Below are positions 1 to 10,894 of a stretch of DNA of 64,000 bases, in pieces; the first letter of the stretch is position 1, and each line of letters begins with the position of its first letter. Both the position numbers and the translations under genes were made by a program. Source of the stretch: Entamoeba invadens IP1 (lineage: Eukaryota > Evosea > Mastigamoebida > Endamoebidae); NCBI RefSeq assembly GCF_000330505.1, contig NW_004440113.1, positions 458,177 through 522,176 on the forward strand, given 5' to 3'. Under the pieces are notes generated by a model, which was not told the DNA's origin, did no database searches, and saw only the letters and a program-made list of their open reading frames with translations.

Positions 1-13
1 CAAGAAGAGAAGA

Positions 14-604
14 TCAATTTTCTTGAGGCATTGGGAGTTCGCCAGACGCGATAATAGTGACCTTTTGTGAGGTCTTTCCACTCTGCGAACCGACTGCAGC
101 AATTTTATCGACGATATCAAGGCCTTCGATCACTTCACCGAAGACGACATGTCTTCCATCGAGCCAAGCCGTTGTCACCAATGTAATAAAGAATTGTGAG
201 CCATTTGTATCTTTGCCAGCATTTGCCATCGACAAGATCCCTTTTTTGGTGTGGCGCAATTTGAAGTTCTCATCGGCAAATTTCTCGCCGTAAATTGATT
301 CCCCACCCGTCCCATCAAAATTGGTGAAGTCCCCCCCTTGAATCATAAAACCGGGAATAACTCGATGGAAGATCGAACCTTTGTATGACAGAGGTTTACC
401 AGATTTGCCAAGCCCTTTCTCTCCAGTACACAAGGCACGGAAATTCTCAACTGTTTTTGGTACAGTTTTTCCATAAAGACCCATTACTATACGGTGTGCA
501 GTCTCTTCATTGCCAATGGTAACATCAAAGTACACTTTGTTTGTGATTTTGGGTCCATGACTCGAAACTAATACAATTAGAAGAAGGAGGTTTACAACTC
601 CCAT
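14..604 (-). CDS. Secreted cyclophilin-type peptidyl-prolyl isomerase
   Basis: This is a cyclophilin (peptidyl-prolyl cis-trans isomerase) that would act on proline bonds of client proteins in the secretory pathway. The first ATG of the frame at 604 gives 196 aa; an upstream TTG in frame is not needed. Residues 1-15 ([17 protein letters not shown]) form a hydrophobic signal peptide. The cyclophilin core then shows the active-site block [16 protein letters not shown], the segment GSQFFIT and the substrate-binding [10 protein letters not shown], all typical of cyclophilin B. There is no KDEL-type ER-retrieval end (it ends PMPQEN), so secretion or vesicular location is inferred. No intron is needed. 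The family call is very secure; location is less so. Confidence 0.95.
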   Translation of the reverse strand: MGVVNLLLLIVLVSSHGPKITNKVYFDVTIGNEETAHRIVMGLYGKTVPKTVENFRALCTGEKGLGKSGKPLSYKGSIFHRVIPGFMIQGGDFTNFDGTGGESIYGEKFADENFKLRHTKKGILSMANAGKDTNGSQFFITLVTTAWLDGRHVVFGEVIEGLDIVDKIAAVGSQSGKTSQKVTIIASGELPMPQEN

Positions 605-1535
605 TGACCGTTTGGAGTTCAAATAGAACTTTTAATAGTCACATATTTTAGTCTTTTTATTGAAAAGAATCAATGCTATTGTTATGGTATAGTTTTAAGT
701 CGTTTTTTGAATAAATTTGAATAAAGAAGTTATGTCCTCTTTATTTATATTAATAGATATTTAATTAATTAAAATATAATTAATAATATAACTAATATCA
801 TTAATAATTATTTATTATTTGTTTGAATTGTTAATGTATTATATAATATTAGTATTTATATAATTTTAATATAATACAATTATATAAATAACAAAATAGA
901 TAAAAAATGTTTTTTATATCATCGTTTTACTTAATAACTAATAAAACTTAAGTAATTTTATTATATTTATTATTTATTATAAATTAGTTTTTATATTAAA
1001 AAAAAAAATAAATTTCTTCTTTTTTTTCGTTTAGTCAGAACTATATTATTAATTGTTTTAACTATATGTAATGGTAATTGAACTATTCGAAAACAAGGAA
1101 AAAGAAAGGTACATAAAATGAATAATCTTAATTTGGTCTTTTTTCGTCACAAAAACGGGAATTTGGTCGAAGACTAAAATTCAAAATACTTTTTTATTGG
1201 TTTAATGAAGCCTATTTTTTTACCTATTTGAAGCTAATTGTAATTTGTTTTTTTTATTTTGTGCTTTACCAAATAAGAACCACATTTTCAAAATGTTCTT
1301 CTTCTTCCAAATAGAACACAAAATATTACCAATAATAATAAAATAAACCATAAAAATATAATAAGACGACCGCACTAATAAAACGAAGTAAAAGTTGTAC
1401 TAAAACTCCACCACGCCACACATATACAAATATTCGACACAAAAAAGAAGCTTAGAAAAATCGGGAATTATCGAAATTTTGATAAAGAAGAAAATGAAAA
1501 AATGAACACTCTTTGGAACTCAAAAAGAATTTCAA
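605..1535. other. AT-rich intergenic region
   Basis: About 0.9 kb of AT-rich sequence between the divergent cyclophilin and Rab genes. It must hold both promoters, but I see no open frame, RNA gene or repeat I can support. Confidence 0.6.
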
Positions 1536-2422
1536 ATGGTTTGTCCTCCATATCTCCGCTATGTTCTATTAACAAATAGGAAGACTCTACTGACGCACTC
1601 CAACTCAAAATCATAGTCATTGGTGAACCATCCGTCGGCAAGACAAGTACCATCAAAAAGTACTGCCACGGGGTATTTGACCAACTGTACCGAGCTACCG
1701 TTTGTTATACTAAACATATTAGTTAAATTTACTATATTCCATTAGTAATTTTAATTTAATAAAATATCCAATTTAATTAGTTTATATTATTCAATTGAAC
1801 GTACTGACAGACAGATTGGTGTAGACTTTGCTGTCAAATTTGAGAAAGTTGATGACAAGGAGGTTGAGTTAAGATTATGGGATATTGGTTTGTTTATACT
1901 CCTAACACACTAGAGTTTTGAATAGAAGAACTTATATATAGCTGGTCAGGAGAAGTACATTGCAATGACACGAGTCTACGTTTGTTCTTCTTCATAGCAA
2001 AAATGACTGAAATAGTAACGGAATAGTATAATGGAGCACATGGAGCTATTATTATGTACGACGTCACAGCGCCGAATACATTTGGAGCGACCGATAAGTG
2101 GAAAGAAGACTTGGAATCGAAAGTTAAGTTTAACGATCAACCCATTCCAGCCCTCTTGGTCGGGAATAAAGCAGATCTTTTAAGCGAAGAAGAAATGAAG
2201 ACGGCCGAGAAGGAAATGCGAGCGAAAGTCGAAGAACAGAAATACGCCGACGGGATCTTGACTAGCGCGAAAAGCGGACTGGCCGTTGAAGACGCTATGA
2301 AGAAGATTACTCATCTCATTTTCGAACGTTTTAAAGAACTCTCAAACCCCGCACCAGACCCTAATAATGTCGATCTGTCCAAACAAAAACCAAAAGATGG
2401 GGAAAGCTCAGGTTGTTGCTAA
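1536..2422 (+). CDS. Rab32-like small GTPase, five exons
   Basis: A Rab-family GTPase for vesicle trafficking, closest in motif pattern to Rab32/38. Exons inferred from GTTTGT donors and phase: 1536-1538, 1580-1699, 1815-1887, 1942-1979 and 2027-2422, giving 209 aa. G1 is GEPSVGKTS, the switch I region reads YRATIGVDFAVKF, G3 is WDIAGQE, G4 NKAD and G5 SAK. The segment MTRVYYNGAHGAIIMYDVT is the Rab32-type sequence after switch II. The protein ends SSGCC, a double-cysteine prenylation signal. The first exon would be only the ATG: a 41-nt intron (1539-1579) starts at the next base. The alternative in-frame start hits a stop, so this is the only model I found that joins the G1 exon to a Met. 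Confidence 0.88.
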
Positions 2423-3281
2423 TACATTATTGCCGTTTTTTATTTTTGTATTTGAATTGCGTCATGACCATTATTATGGTATTATATTATAGTATTATAT
2501 TACTATACTCGACTATTTTTTTCATGTTATTTGTGTGTGATTAGAAGCGGAGTTTGTGTTGTGTTTTTATTTTTCATAAGAAAAGAAATGTTATTTCTTT
2601 ACTTGATACTGTTGTTCGGTCATTGAGTAAACAAATGTTTATTTATTTTGTAAACGTTTTGGAATGTCAATTACTAATAAGAATGTCGGAAAATGGTGTT
2701 TAAGCTTACTCATTGAATTTATTATCTTTAACATAATATCTTAGGATTTCTATATCAATTTAAAAAAATTACAATTTGATTCTACTGTTTGATAAATTTA
2801 AAAGTTATTAATAAGTCGAAAAAGAACTTCAAAAAGCTTATAACAACATTATTAACAATTTAATACATTTTATCTTACAATTATAATTTGAGACATGGGA
2901 TGTAATGGAGAATTAAAAATGAAAAAAAATAATTGTCGAGTTTAATACACCCACTCTTTGTGTTTAAAATCGTTGTAATTTTAATTAAATTTATATTCAT
3001 TTCGTTAAAGATTTTGGCTATATTTGATTTTTTTTAAAAATAATGTCTCAAAATTTTGATGTGACCCCTTTGACTTCTTGTTAAAAAAAATAAATTAAAG
3101 AACATACAGATTCTATTTATAAAATAGGTACTATTTAATAATTCTAATATCAATTATTGTTAAAGTTGATATAAATATAAAAATTGATATTATATTTTAA
3201 TTAAATTAAATTTACTATATAATATAGTACATAGTAGTTAAAAAATTTTTGAATAAAAAAACAAAAAAATAAAACAAAAGG
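2423..3281. other. AT-rich intergenic region
   Basis: About 0.86 kb of A/T-dominated sequence between two same-strand genes. I see no ORF, RNA or repeat here. Confidence 0.6.
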
Positions 3282-6200
3282 ATGGATGGAGAAGTTGATC
3301 ATTACCCAGATTTTTTAAATAAAGACTTTGTACAAATCACGAAGATCGACAAAGGCGCTTTTGGTGTTTGTTTTGATTTATACAAATTAGAGAACAAAAA
3401 AAATGAGAAATAGAAAATTTTTGTTGCCCGGCGGAAAGACGATTCGAAGTTTGTGAAAAACAAGAAGCGAAAGAAAAATATTTAAGGGTAGAGTATACGT
3501 GCTCAAGCTGATGTTTGGAGAGACTGACAAGGATGTGGAGTCGGTGTGCGATGAGATTGTTGTCTTGGCATCGACAAACCACCGGAATGTAGTCCGGTAT
3601 TTGGATGCGTGGATCGAATCGATGTGTTTGTGAATATTTAATTTCAGTTTTAAAAGTTCAGAAATCACAATCTTGTGGAAATGAGTGAAAGTGACGAATA
3701 GGCGTGACGGAGTACGACAAATATTACAAAGAGATTGACGAAGAGAGTGAGGAGTGCGAAACGCCGAAAATTTCCGAAAAAATCAAGACTGTCCCATCTC
3801 GAAAGAAGAATCCCAACCTCAAAGTTTCCGATCTTGATTATGAGTTAGGGAATAAAGAAGACGACTTTTCAGAAAATGATTTCAACCAAGATTGGTCTGT
3901 TGAAGATACTGCTGTTCCTGATGCGGATGACATACAATGGGGGTTTGATGAAGATTTGGACGGTTCCGATAAAGTAACAAAACAATCTGATTTGAAATGT
4001 GATTGTGATTTTGACAACGAGATTGACGAATGTCAGAATAAATCTGCTCAAGAGGATACAGAAAACGAAGAAATTGAATACTTTTCTGAGAAGTCAGGAA
4101 TTGACGATGAAAAATTGTCTGACAAAGACAATTCCTCAACCTCCTCTCCTGATGCTCAACCCGATAATGTAGCAAACCAACCTATAACTTTATCCCATTC
4201 TCGGCTCGACACAAGAAGTGAGCAAGAGAAATTGGCGACCGTTCGAGTCGTTGTGATTCAAATGGAGTACTGTAGTGGCAGCAATTTGAGTCGCGTTTGT
4301 TATTTTTGTACTATAAATAATAGTTAAATAAACAATAAAATATAATACAGTATAATAGTAACGACAAGATCATTGAGTCGGGGGAGCTCCACGTTTCGAA
4401 GAAGAACTCGACTGAAAAGGTATCGAATTATTTCAAGCAGATCATGAAAGGCATCGAATACATTCATTCGAAGAATATTATCCACGGTGATTTAAAACCC
4501 GCCAACATCTTTCGGGAGGGTGACGTGTTGAAAATTGGGGATTTTGGATATGCGAGTTTGATCACGACGAATAACAAGTGTAAATTTGTGGGAACACCTG
4601 GATATACTGCGCCTGAAGTTGAAACGGGGAATTATGACACGAAAATAGACATTTATAGTGCGGGTGTTATTCTGATGGAAATGTGCATGAGCTGTGTGAC
4701 GCGGACGGAGTTCATTGGAGGGTTGGAATTATTAAAGAAGGGGAAGGTGAGCGATAGCGTGTTGAATTACTACCCGCAGTTGAGCGAGTTGATACCGAAG
4801 ATGACAAATGAAAGTCCGGAGAGAAGGCCAACGAGTGAGGAAATTCTCGGAAGACTTTTTGGGATGGAAGAGACGAAGAGAAAACTCGAGGGGATTGCGC
4901 CGATGCTACAAAATCACTTTGGCGTGTTTCCGACGATTGTCTCGAAGGCTGAATATAGGAACAGTGATGAGTGTGTTTTTCGAGAAAAGTTCTTGGAAGG
5001 GGTTGGGAAAATTCAGAACTTAATGAAGAAAATAATTAAAATGTGTGGCGGAGAAGTGAGAATTTTGTATCCCATAGTCCCATATAAAGTGGTGGAAAAC
5101 AATGAAGTCACATCACCATTACTTATTAATTGTGATAAGAATTTACTTGTGGTGTTGAACAATTTCAATGATATCACCAAATATGTCATGGAACAAAGAA
5201 AATGGAAAGACGAACGAGTGATGGGGGTATTTGTTGGGATTTATGATATGAGTAACGCAGATGTCGCGAATTACTCCGGGGGATTAATACTGAAAAGTTC
5301 GATGAATGAAGATTTGACAATGGATATCGCCGAGATATTTGGGATTGTGATTGAATTGTTAACAAAGATATCGAATAACTTTAAAATCAAAGTTTGTTGG
5401 TATATTGAATTAAATAGATATACTACAATAATATAGACTATAATAATACTAATATATTTATAATATAATAATATAATACTAATAACATATTTAACGAATA
5501 GATAACAAACGATTTTATTAACACGGTAATCATGAGACTTCCAAAAGACCAACAGAAACGATTATTTAAAGAAGAGAATTCACTTCCACAAATGATTCGG
5601 GCATTAAAGATGATGAAAAGTGGGAGAGTTCTTCAAAATCCATTTGAAGAGTCTTCTGTAGAAAATTTCATACAAGAACTGGAGATGTACTGCGACGTGT
5701 GTGATAACAAGGTTTTTTATTCGTCGGTATTGCATAGCCAAAGTCATGACGGAGATCTTTTGGATATTGAAATTCAAATCAACGAACAAGTAGTTGGGAG
5801 TGGTGGTGTCTTAAAGCGAGTTGGTCGTGATGCGAATGAATCAGCAGTTGGTGTGTTACTTAACCAGACGATCATCGCTCTTTTAGAAGAGGAAAGCATC
5901 ACCAAGAATCTTGACACCCCTCAAATTGGGGATGTCTTCATTGACATTGAGAATGAAACATTACTTAAGATGGTTCGCCTGTACTTTGAACGAAGTAACT
6001 TACACGTCATCGAGAGCAACTTATATCGTGAGAGTAATAAGAAGTGGATTCGTGTGAAAATGACCGACCATTCGAATATCGTTACTTTTGATGAAATAGA
6101 GTTTGGGACGACACAAATCTCGGTGAACTTATTCTTAGAAGACCAGATAGTTGGTGGGAAGGGGAATATGAATATATTAGACGCCATAGAGTACATCAAA

Positions 6201-6548
6201 GAAGTATACAAGAGTAACTGGATCGTTGGAGAGAAAGTGAATATTCCATCGCGACTTGCTCTCTATAACAAAACGCCAGTGATTCCAAGTGTAAGCGTTC
6301 AAGAAGAGTATATCAAGTGTTTGATTGAAAAGAATGTCAGATTTACGCTCTCAGAAATACAGAAGGATAAACATTTTGACAAAACACTCTTTCAAAAGAT
6401 CACGTCTACTGTAGTTAAGTTGAATCAATGCTTTGGTGCGGTGGCAGATGATATTACCGTTCCGTCCGTGTTAATTGTGTATTCAAAACCGGATAAAGTG
6501 TATATTCCTCTCATGATCAATCCCTCGCGACTGCAGACCGACAAATAA
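3282..6548 (+). CDS. GCN2-like eIF2-alpha kinase with HisRS-like C-terminal region
   Basis: A stress kinase of the eIF2alpha family, expected to phosphorylate eIF2alpha and reduce translation. Six exons fit consensus sites and phase: 3282-3365, 3414-3448, 3492-3625, 3702-4294, 4351-5391, 5502-6548 (977 aa). The N-lobe has GAFG, then VYVLKL with the ATP lysine, then HRNVVRYLDAWIES, the signature of this family. An acidic insert of roughly 170 residues splits the N-lobe, as in other eIF2alpha kinases. The C-lobe has HGDLKPANIF (residue ~326), DFGYASL and GTPGYTAPE. The catalytic HRD is HGD here. Residues ~460-977 resemble the histidyl-tRNA-synthetase-like half of GCN2 (LQNHFGVFPT, then YPIVPYKVVENN), but weakly. 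I see no RWD domain upstream. Kinase class is secure; the GCN2 label is likely. Confidence 0.87.
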
Positions 6549-6587
6549 ATCCATTCAAATGATATTTATCTTAAAAAATCAATTAAA

Positions 6588-7379
6588 TTACTTCTTTTGG
6601 GTTAGGAATTTCTTGAAGTCTGAGAAGAACGATGGGAGGTCCAAGTAAGCGTCCAAGTCCATCTGTGTCAAGTCGAATTTGTCGTTATCGAAATACGGGA
6701 AAAGATATAACCAAGTCGAGTGGTCGACGCCATCTGCACACTTCTCTGTGACGAAGTGTATGAAGTCCTCCAATTTCTTATTTCCATTGAAAAAGAGGTT
6801 GACGGTCAGTTGAGTCATTTCAGGCGGGATAGTCCCACTTGCTTTCTCCGGACCATTAAAGAAGAAACAGGCGTTAAAGACTTGTTCTGCTATTAATTTG
6901 TCTTCTAAGATGGTTTTTGGTAGTTTCTGCTTAAAGTTGTTCAATGAATTCACTTGTGCATGTGTCAATCCTTTGATGAAGTGGTCGTACGAGATTTCGT
7001 TAGTCTTCGCGTCGAAGATCCACGCAATGTAAGTCGTTCTGAAATCGTCAAACACTGTAATTTCATTCTTCTCATCTTTTTTGAAGTCACATAAATCCTC
7101 GTAGAAGGAAACTAACTTCTCATTCATAATAAGACCATCAGTCGAGTAAGTCTCAAATTCATTTTTAAGTGCCAAAAGCTCTTCGTCGGAAAATTTGGGC
7201 ACTTCATTGTCGATTTTGTAGATTGGAGCTAAAGTGAACTCAATCAAAGATGGGGCTTCGGGTTCTTTCGGTTTGGAAAATTCTTTGGGTATTTCCTTTG
7301 GTGCTTCGACTTCGGGGGTCTGTGGTGGAGGCGTTGCTTTCGGACTTTTCTTACTTGGCTTCTCGTTCTTATTCCCCAT
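6588..7379 (-). CDS. DCN1-like (DCUN1 domain) cullin neddylation factor
   Basis: Probably a scaffold-type E3 that helps transfer NEDD8 to cullins. The 263-aa intronless protein starts MGNKNEK, a good N-myristoylation signal, followed by a Lys/Pro-rich linker to residue ~45. The rest matches the potentiating-neddylation domain in order: an opening helix pair, IAWIFDAKTNEISYDHFIKG (near residue 115), LNNFKQKLP, a helix before LEDFIHFV, and DHSTWLYLFPYFDN near the C-terminus. A membrane-anchored form would be comparable to animal DCUN1D3, which is also myristoylated; that comparison is inference. It is tail-to-tail with the kinase gene, 39 bp apart. Confidence 0.8.
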   Translation of the reverse strand: MGNKNEKPSKKSPKATPPPQTPEVEAPKEIPKEFSKPKEPEAPSLIEFTLAPIYKIDNEVPKFSDEELLALKNEFETYSTDGLIMNEKLVSFYEDLCDFKKDEKNEITVFDDFRTTYIAWIFDAKTNEISYDHFIKGLTHAQVNSLNNFKQKLPKTILEDKLIAEQVFNACFFFNGPEKASGTIPPEMTQLTVNLFFNGNKKLEDFIHFVTEKCADGVDHSTWLYLFPYFDNDKFDLTQMDLDAYLDLPSFFSDFKKFLTQKK

Positions 7380-7962
7380 TTTTTGTGTTTTTCAGTGGTT
7401 CGATTGAAAAACAATTTTTAATCGAAAAATGGTGAAATAACAATTTTTTTATGACAGTTTATTTGTATTATATTGTTATTGTAAATTTACTATAAATTTT
7501 TAATACAAAATTTGATGAATTATGTTATTTCAAAATCATTTATTTTACCATTAATTTGGTGTTAAAAATATATTATTTAAAATTTGAATCAAAAGGTAAA
7601 TAAAGAGTTTAAGAAAACATAAGAAAAAAACTTAACACAAGAAATCATCCAACATTTTTGACTTTTGTTTTTTTTATCCACAAAAAGTTTAAAGTCAAAA
7701 GACCGTATTATTTTAAAAAATAAATAAAAAATAATTGTTTTTTAGTATTAAATTACACTAAAAAAGTGGGAAAACTTTCATAATTGTTCATTTCGAAAAT
7801 CTGAGTTAAAATCAACAGTTCGTTCTGCCAAAAATGGACCATCAACGAAAAAAATCTCAAAAAAGATTTTTTTGTTTTGTCTTGTGACATGATGACAAAA
7901 GATTGAGAAGAATGGAACAACGGCTTAGGTAAGAGAGAAAAAAACTGGTAAAACCAGTTGAA
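7380..7962. other. Intergenic region with a small hairpin near the next start codon
   Basis: About 0.58 kb of AT-rich spacer between divergent genes. The only local structure I see is a perfect 7-bp palindrome, AACTGGT-AAA-ACCAGTT at 7943-7959, three bases before the next ATG. It may lie in the 5' leader of that gene; function unknown. Confidence 0.4.
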
Positions 7963-8835
7963 ATGGAATTGGTAATTGTCCTTCTAGCACAATTGCTTTT
8001 CATTGCAGTTGTGTTTGGGACGGCACTAGCTGTAGCATGTGCCTTCAGAGCACAGAAGAAAAAGAAAGACCAACAATACTCGAAGGTTGAACAGAATAAT
8101 TATAACCAAGTCCCCGAACTGTCTTTTCCAAAGATGGTGAACAGAATGACAGCTCTGTATCATAAACCATTAAGCCAATCATCTATTGGAATCGACATAC
8201 CCCGTCTTGTTCCAAAACTGATTTTTGTTTCTGAAGACGGGATTGATCGGAAAGAATTGATCAGTGGTGCGAACTTGTATAAAGATGATGACCAATACGC
8301 AATGGAACGCACTCTTGAAAAAGTTGTATCTGAGATGATACTCCAATTCGATGGGAAGAAACTTGTTGAAAAGTTTCGCAAGGAATTCGAAGCACAATTT
8401 GTTTATATAAAAAAGGGGGGAAATGGTGATTGTGGTACTTTTTTCACAAAATTATTACCAAAGGTCTTTCCTGAAGACTCACTCACTTTGATGGTTATGA
8501 AGACGTTTACTCAGGCTCTCTTCGCTTCTGCAGTCGAATTTTTATTACCTTTGAGACTGAGTCATGGATACCATGACGGGTTTTCTGGTTGGAGAATATT
8601 ATTAATAAACACACCTACTGAAGTTATTGTCAGACACGTGAAAGGGGAGAAAAGTTACAAATCTGACGGATTTACATTTGAGTGGTCGCTTGTTTATATC
8701 ATCAACAAGAAGACTCGGGAGATCTCCAACGTCAAAATCAACATCTTCAACGTCGACTTCATCAATTACCCTCTCGAAAATCAAAAGGGATTTAATTCCA
8801 TGATTGACAACATTAACCGCACCGCACAATTTTAA
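7963..8835 (+). CDS. Unidentified protein with one N-terminal membrane segment
   Basis: I do not recognise this 290-aa protein. Residues 2-29 (LVIVLLAQLLFIAVVFGTAL and on) form a strong hydrophobic segment, followed by the basic run RAQKKKKDQQ, so a signal-anchor with the bulk in the cytosol is likely by the positive-inside rule. The soluble part of ~250 residues looks like a compact alpha/beta domain and has no Cys or His cluster, no catalytic signature I know and no repeats. It is uninterrupted, has ordinary codon use and starts at a clear ATG, so it is probably a real gene. Confidence 0.7.
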   Translation: MELVIVLLAQLLFIAVVFGTALAVACAFRAQKKKKDQQYSKVEQNNYNQVPELSFPKMVNRMTALYHKPLSQSSIGIDIPRLVPKLIFVSEDGIDRKELISGANLYKDDDQYAMERTLEKVVSEMILQFDGKKLVEKFRKEFEAQFVYIKKGGNGDCGTFFTKLLPKVFPEDSLTLMVMKTFTQALFASAVEFLLPLRLSHGYHDGFSGWRILLINTPTEVIVRHVKGEKSYKSDGFTFEWSLVYIINKKTREISNVKINIFNVDFINYPLENQKGFNSMIDNINRTAQF

Positions 8836-9641
8836 TGATAATTTGTTTATTTGTCAATGAAAATTATATTTAAATTCATATTCCCCTCATAATCACAGTA
8901 AATTTAAAACAAAATTTCCTTTTTCAACAATTAACACTTAAACTTTTACACTTATTATTTGTTTTGTAAAAAATTTATTTTAGTAAAATAAACCATTTTA
9001 TACGTCAAATGTTATTTGATTTGTTTTTCTATAATAAAAAGTCCAAAAATACCACAAATTCGTAAGGTTTATATGTGATAAAGTCATTACGACATTATGG
9101 TGATAATTTGATTGGAAATAGAAGTGTTGATACAAAGAGTGCAAAGAAATAAACAAGAGTTAGTAGTTGACATGGGCAACATGGTAATATGTTAATATCT
9201 GGCGAAATGATAAGTAAAAATCAAGTAAATAATCAGAAAAACAATACATCACCGGTTTATTTTGCCTTCACAAAAGACTATTGAAGACACAACAAATCTT
9301 TGATCAACTTAATTGCAATAAACTGTTGAATGGGACATTGTTTTAGTTTAGACTGATTCAGAAAAAAAATAATTTTACTTACTTACAAAAAACAGTAAGA
9401 AAAGACTTGAAATGTTGTATATAATCACCAATTAATTAAATACATTTAATTCTTATTTTCATTTATTTTTAAATGTGTATTTAGTGTCGTTTAATCTTTT
9501 TCTTGAATTTAAATGTGTGCTGATCTCGTTTTTTATTTTATACCTTTAAAAACTAAGAAAATGAATAAAGTGACAAATTTGTCAAAAAATAACATGAATT
9601 CTTAAATTAGAAAAATAAAAAAGTCATTTACTTTTACTTTG
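8836..9641. other. AT-rich intergenic region
   Basis: About 0.8 kb between convergent genes. I see no ORF, RNA gene or repeat that I can support. Confidence 0.55.
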
Positions 9642-10574
9642 TTATGGATCAATAAAAGGTATACGATAAATAGTAGAAATGTGGAGATACCAAAAAGGAA
9701 TTCCAACAAATACAATTCCACCGATAATATTGCCAAAAGAAACTGGTATTAAATTACACCAGACTATCTGTAACATATTTATCTTTGCTCCATACATTTG
9801 GGCCAATGGCAAAAAGAACATATTTGCAACACTATGTTCAAACCCAAGTGAAACAAACGTCATTACAAAAATACTTAAAATTGCAACCTTTCCAATTACA
9901 TCTTTTGATGAAAAGCTCAAAATAACTGCAGTACAAACCACCCAGTTACAACCAATTCCACTCAAAATTGCTCTACCAAAATCAAGTTGAACTTTTGCTT
10001 CTCCGATTTTGATTAGAGCCTCAATGTAAAGTTTATTATCAAAACTGCCAAGTACTTTCCCAAACATAACAGCGACAAAAATTGAACCAATTAAGTTCCC
10101 AAAATAGGTTGTTATAAGTGATTTAATAACAAAATACCACTTAATTTTCCTTTCCAATAATGTTGGAATTAAAGTGGCGCAATTGGAAGTGAAGAGTTCA
10201 CTCTGTGTGAATACGACGAGAATAAGTCCGATACTAAAACATGCTCCAAACACAAATTTAGAAATTCCCAATTCAGAACTTGGCAGAGCGTTACCTATAT
10301 TAATAGACATCAATCCCCCAACTGATAATAACATTCCACCCATTATTGAAAGACCAATCATCTTAATTAGGGGATACTCACACTTTTGGATACCCGCTTC
10401 GACAATAGATCGCATCATTGAAGGAAAGGAAACGTAATGACTTGTTTGACATTTTAAGACGACGTCAGAATTGCTTTCACTAAATAATGATACTATCTTT
10501 TGCTGTGATGACACCTTGTTTTCTGGTGCAAGTATAGTGCTTTCCAGCTCTATTTCCTTTTCGTCTGTATTCAT
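9642..10574 (-). CDS. Formate/nitrite transporter (FNT) family channel
   Basis: A membrane channel for small monovalent anions such as formate, nitrite or lactate. The first ATG (10574) gives 310 aa. A cytosolic N-terminus of ~80 residues is followed by six hydrophobic segments. FNT features visible include FTQSELFTSN in the first half, NLIGSIFVAV, GIGCNWVVCTAV and the GFEHSVANMFF motif, whose His is the central residue of the pore. The last third (VSFGNIIGGIVFVG) matches the family's final helices. In an anaerobe with acid end products such a channel would plausibly export them; that role is inference. Confidence 0.92.
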   Translation of the reverse strand: MNTDEKEIELESTILAPENKVSSQQKIVSLFSESNSDVVLKCQTSHYVSFPSMMRSIVEAGIQKCEYPLIKMIGLSIMGGMLLSVGGLMSINIGNALPSSELGISKFVFGACFSIGLILVVFTQSELFTSNCATLIPTLLERKIKWYFVIKSLITTYFGNLIGSIFVAVMFGKVLGSFDNKLYIEALIKIGEAKVQLDFGRAILSGIGCNWVVCTAVILSFSSKDVIGKVAILSIFVMTFVSLGFEHSVANMFFLPLAQMYGAKINMLQIVWCNLIPVSFGNIIGGIVFVGIPFWYLHISTIYRIPFIDP

Positions 10575-10894
10575 TCTCAATGTAAAAATCAAAGATTAAC
10601 AAGTGTTTTAAATTTAGAACAGTTTAAATTCCATTGTGTTAATTCTTCTGGAGAACTAATTTACTATATTATATAGCTTTTTATTATTCCTTTTTTATAC
10701 CTAGGTATCATTTCTTATTCATCATTTTTTTTGATAAAAAATAACTGTATTGTATATTCTAGTTTATGAACTAAACCTTATACCCCAATTTGTCTTTCAC
10801 ATCGAACTATATTATCTAAAAGATTAACTAAAAAAACAACTAGTACAATGAACCATAATTAAACAACTTTCTTCTAACAAAACACAATCAACAT

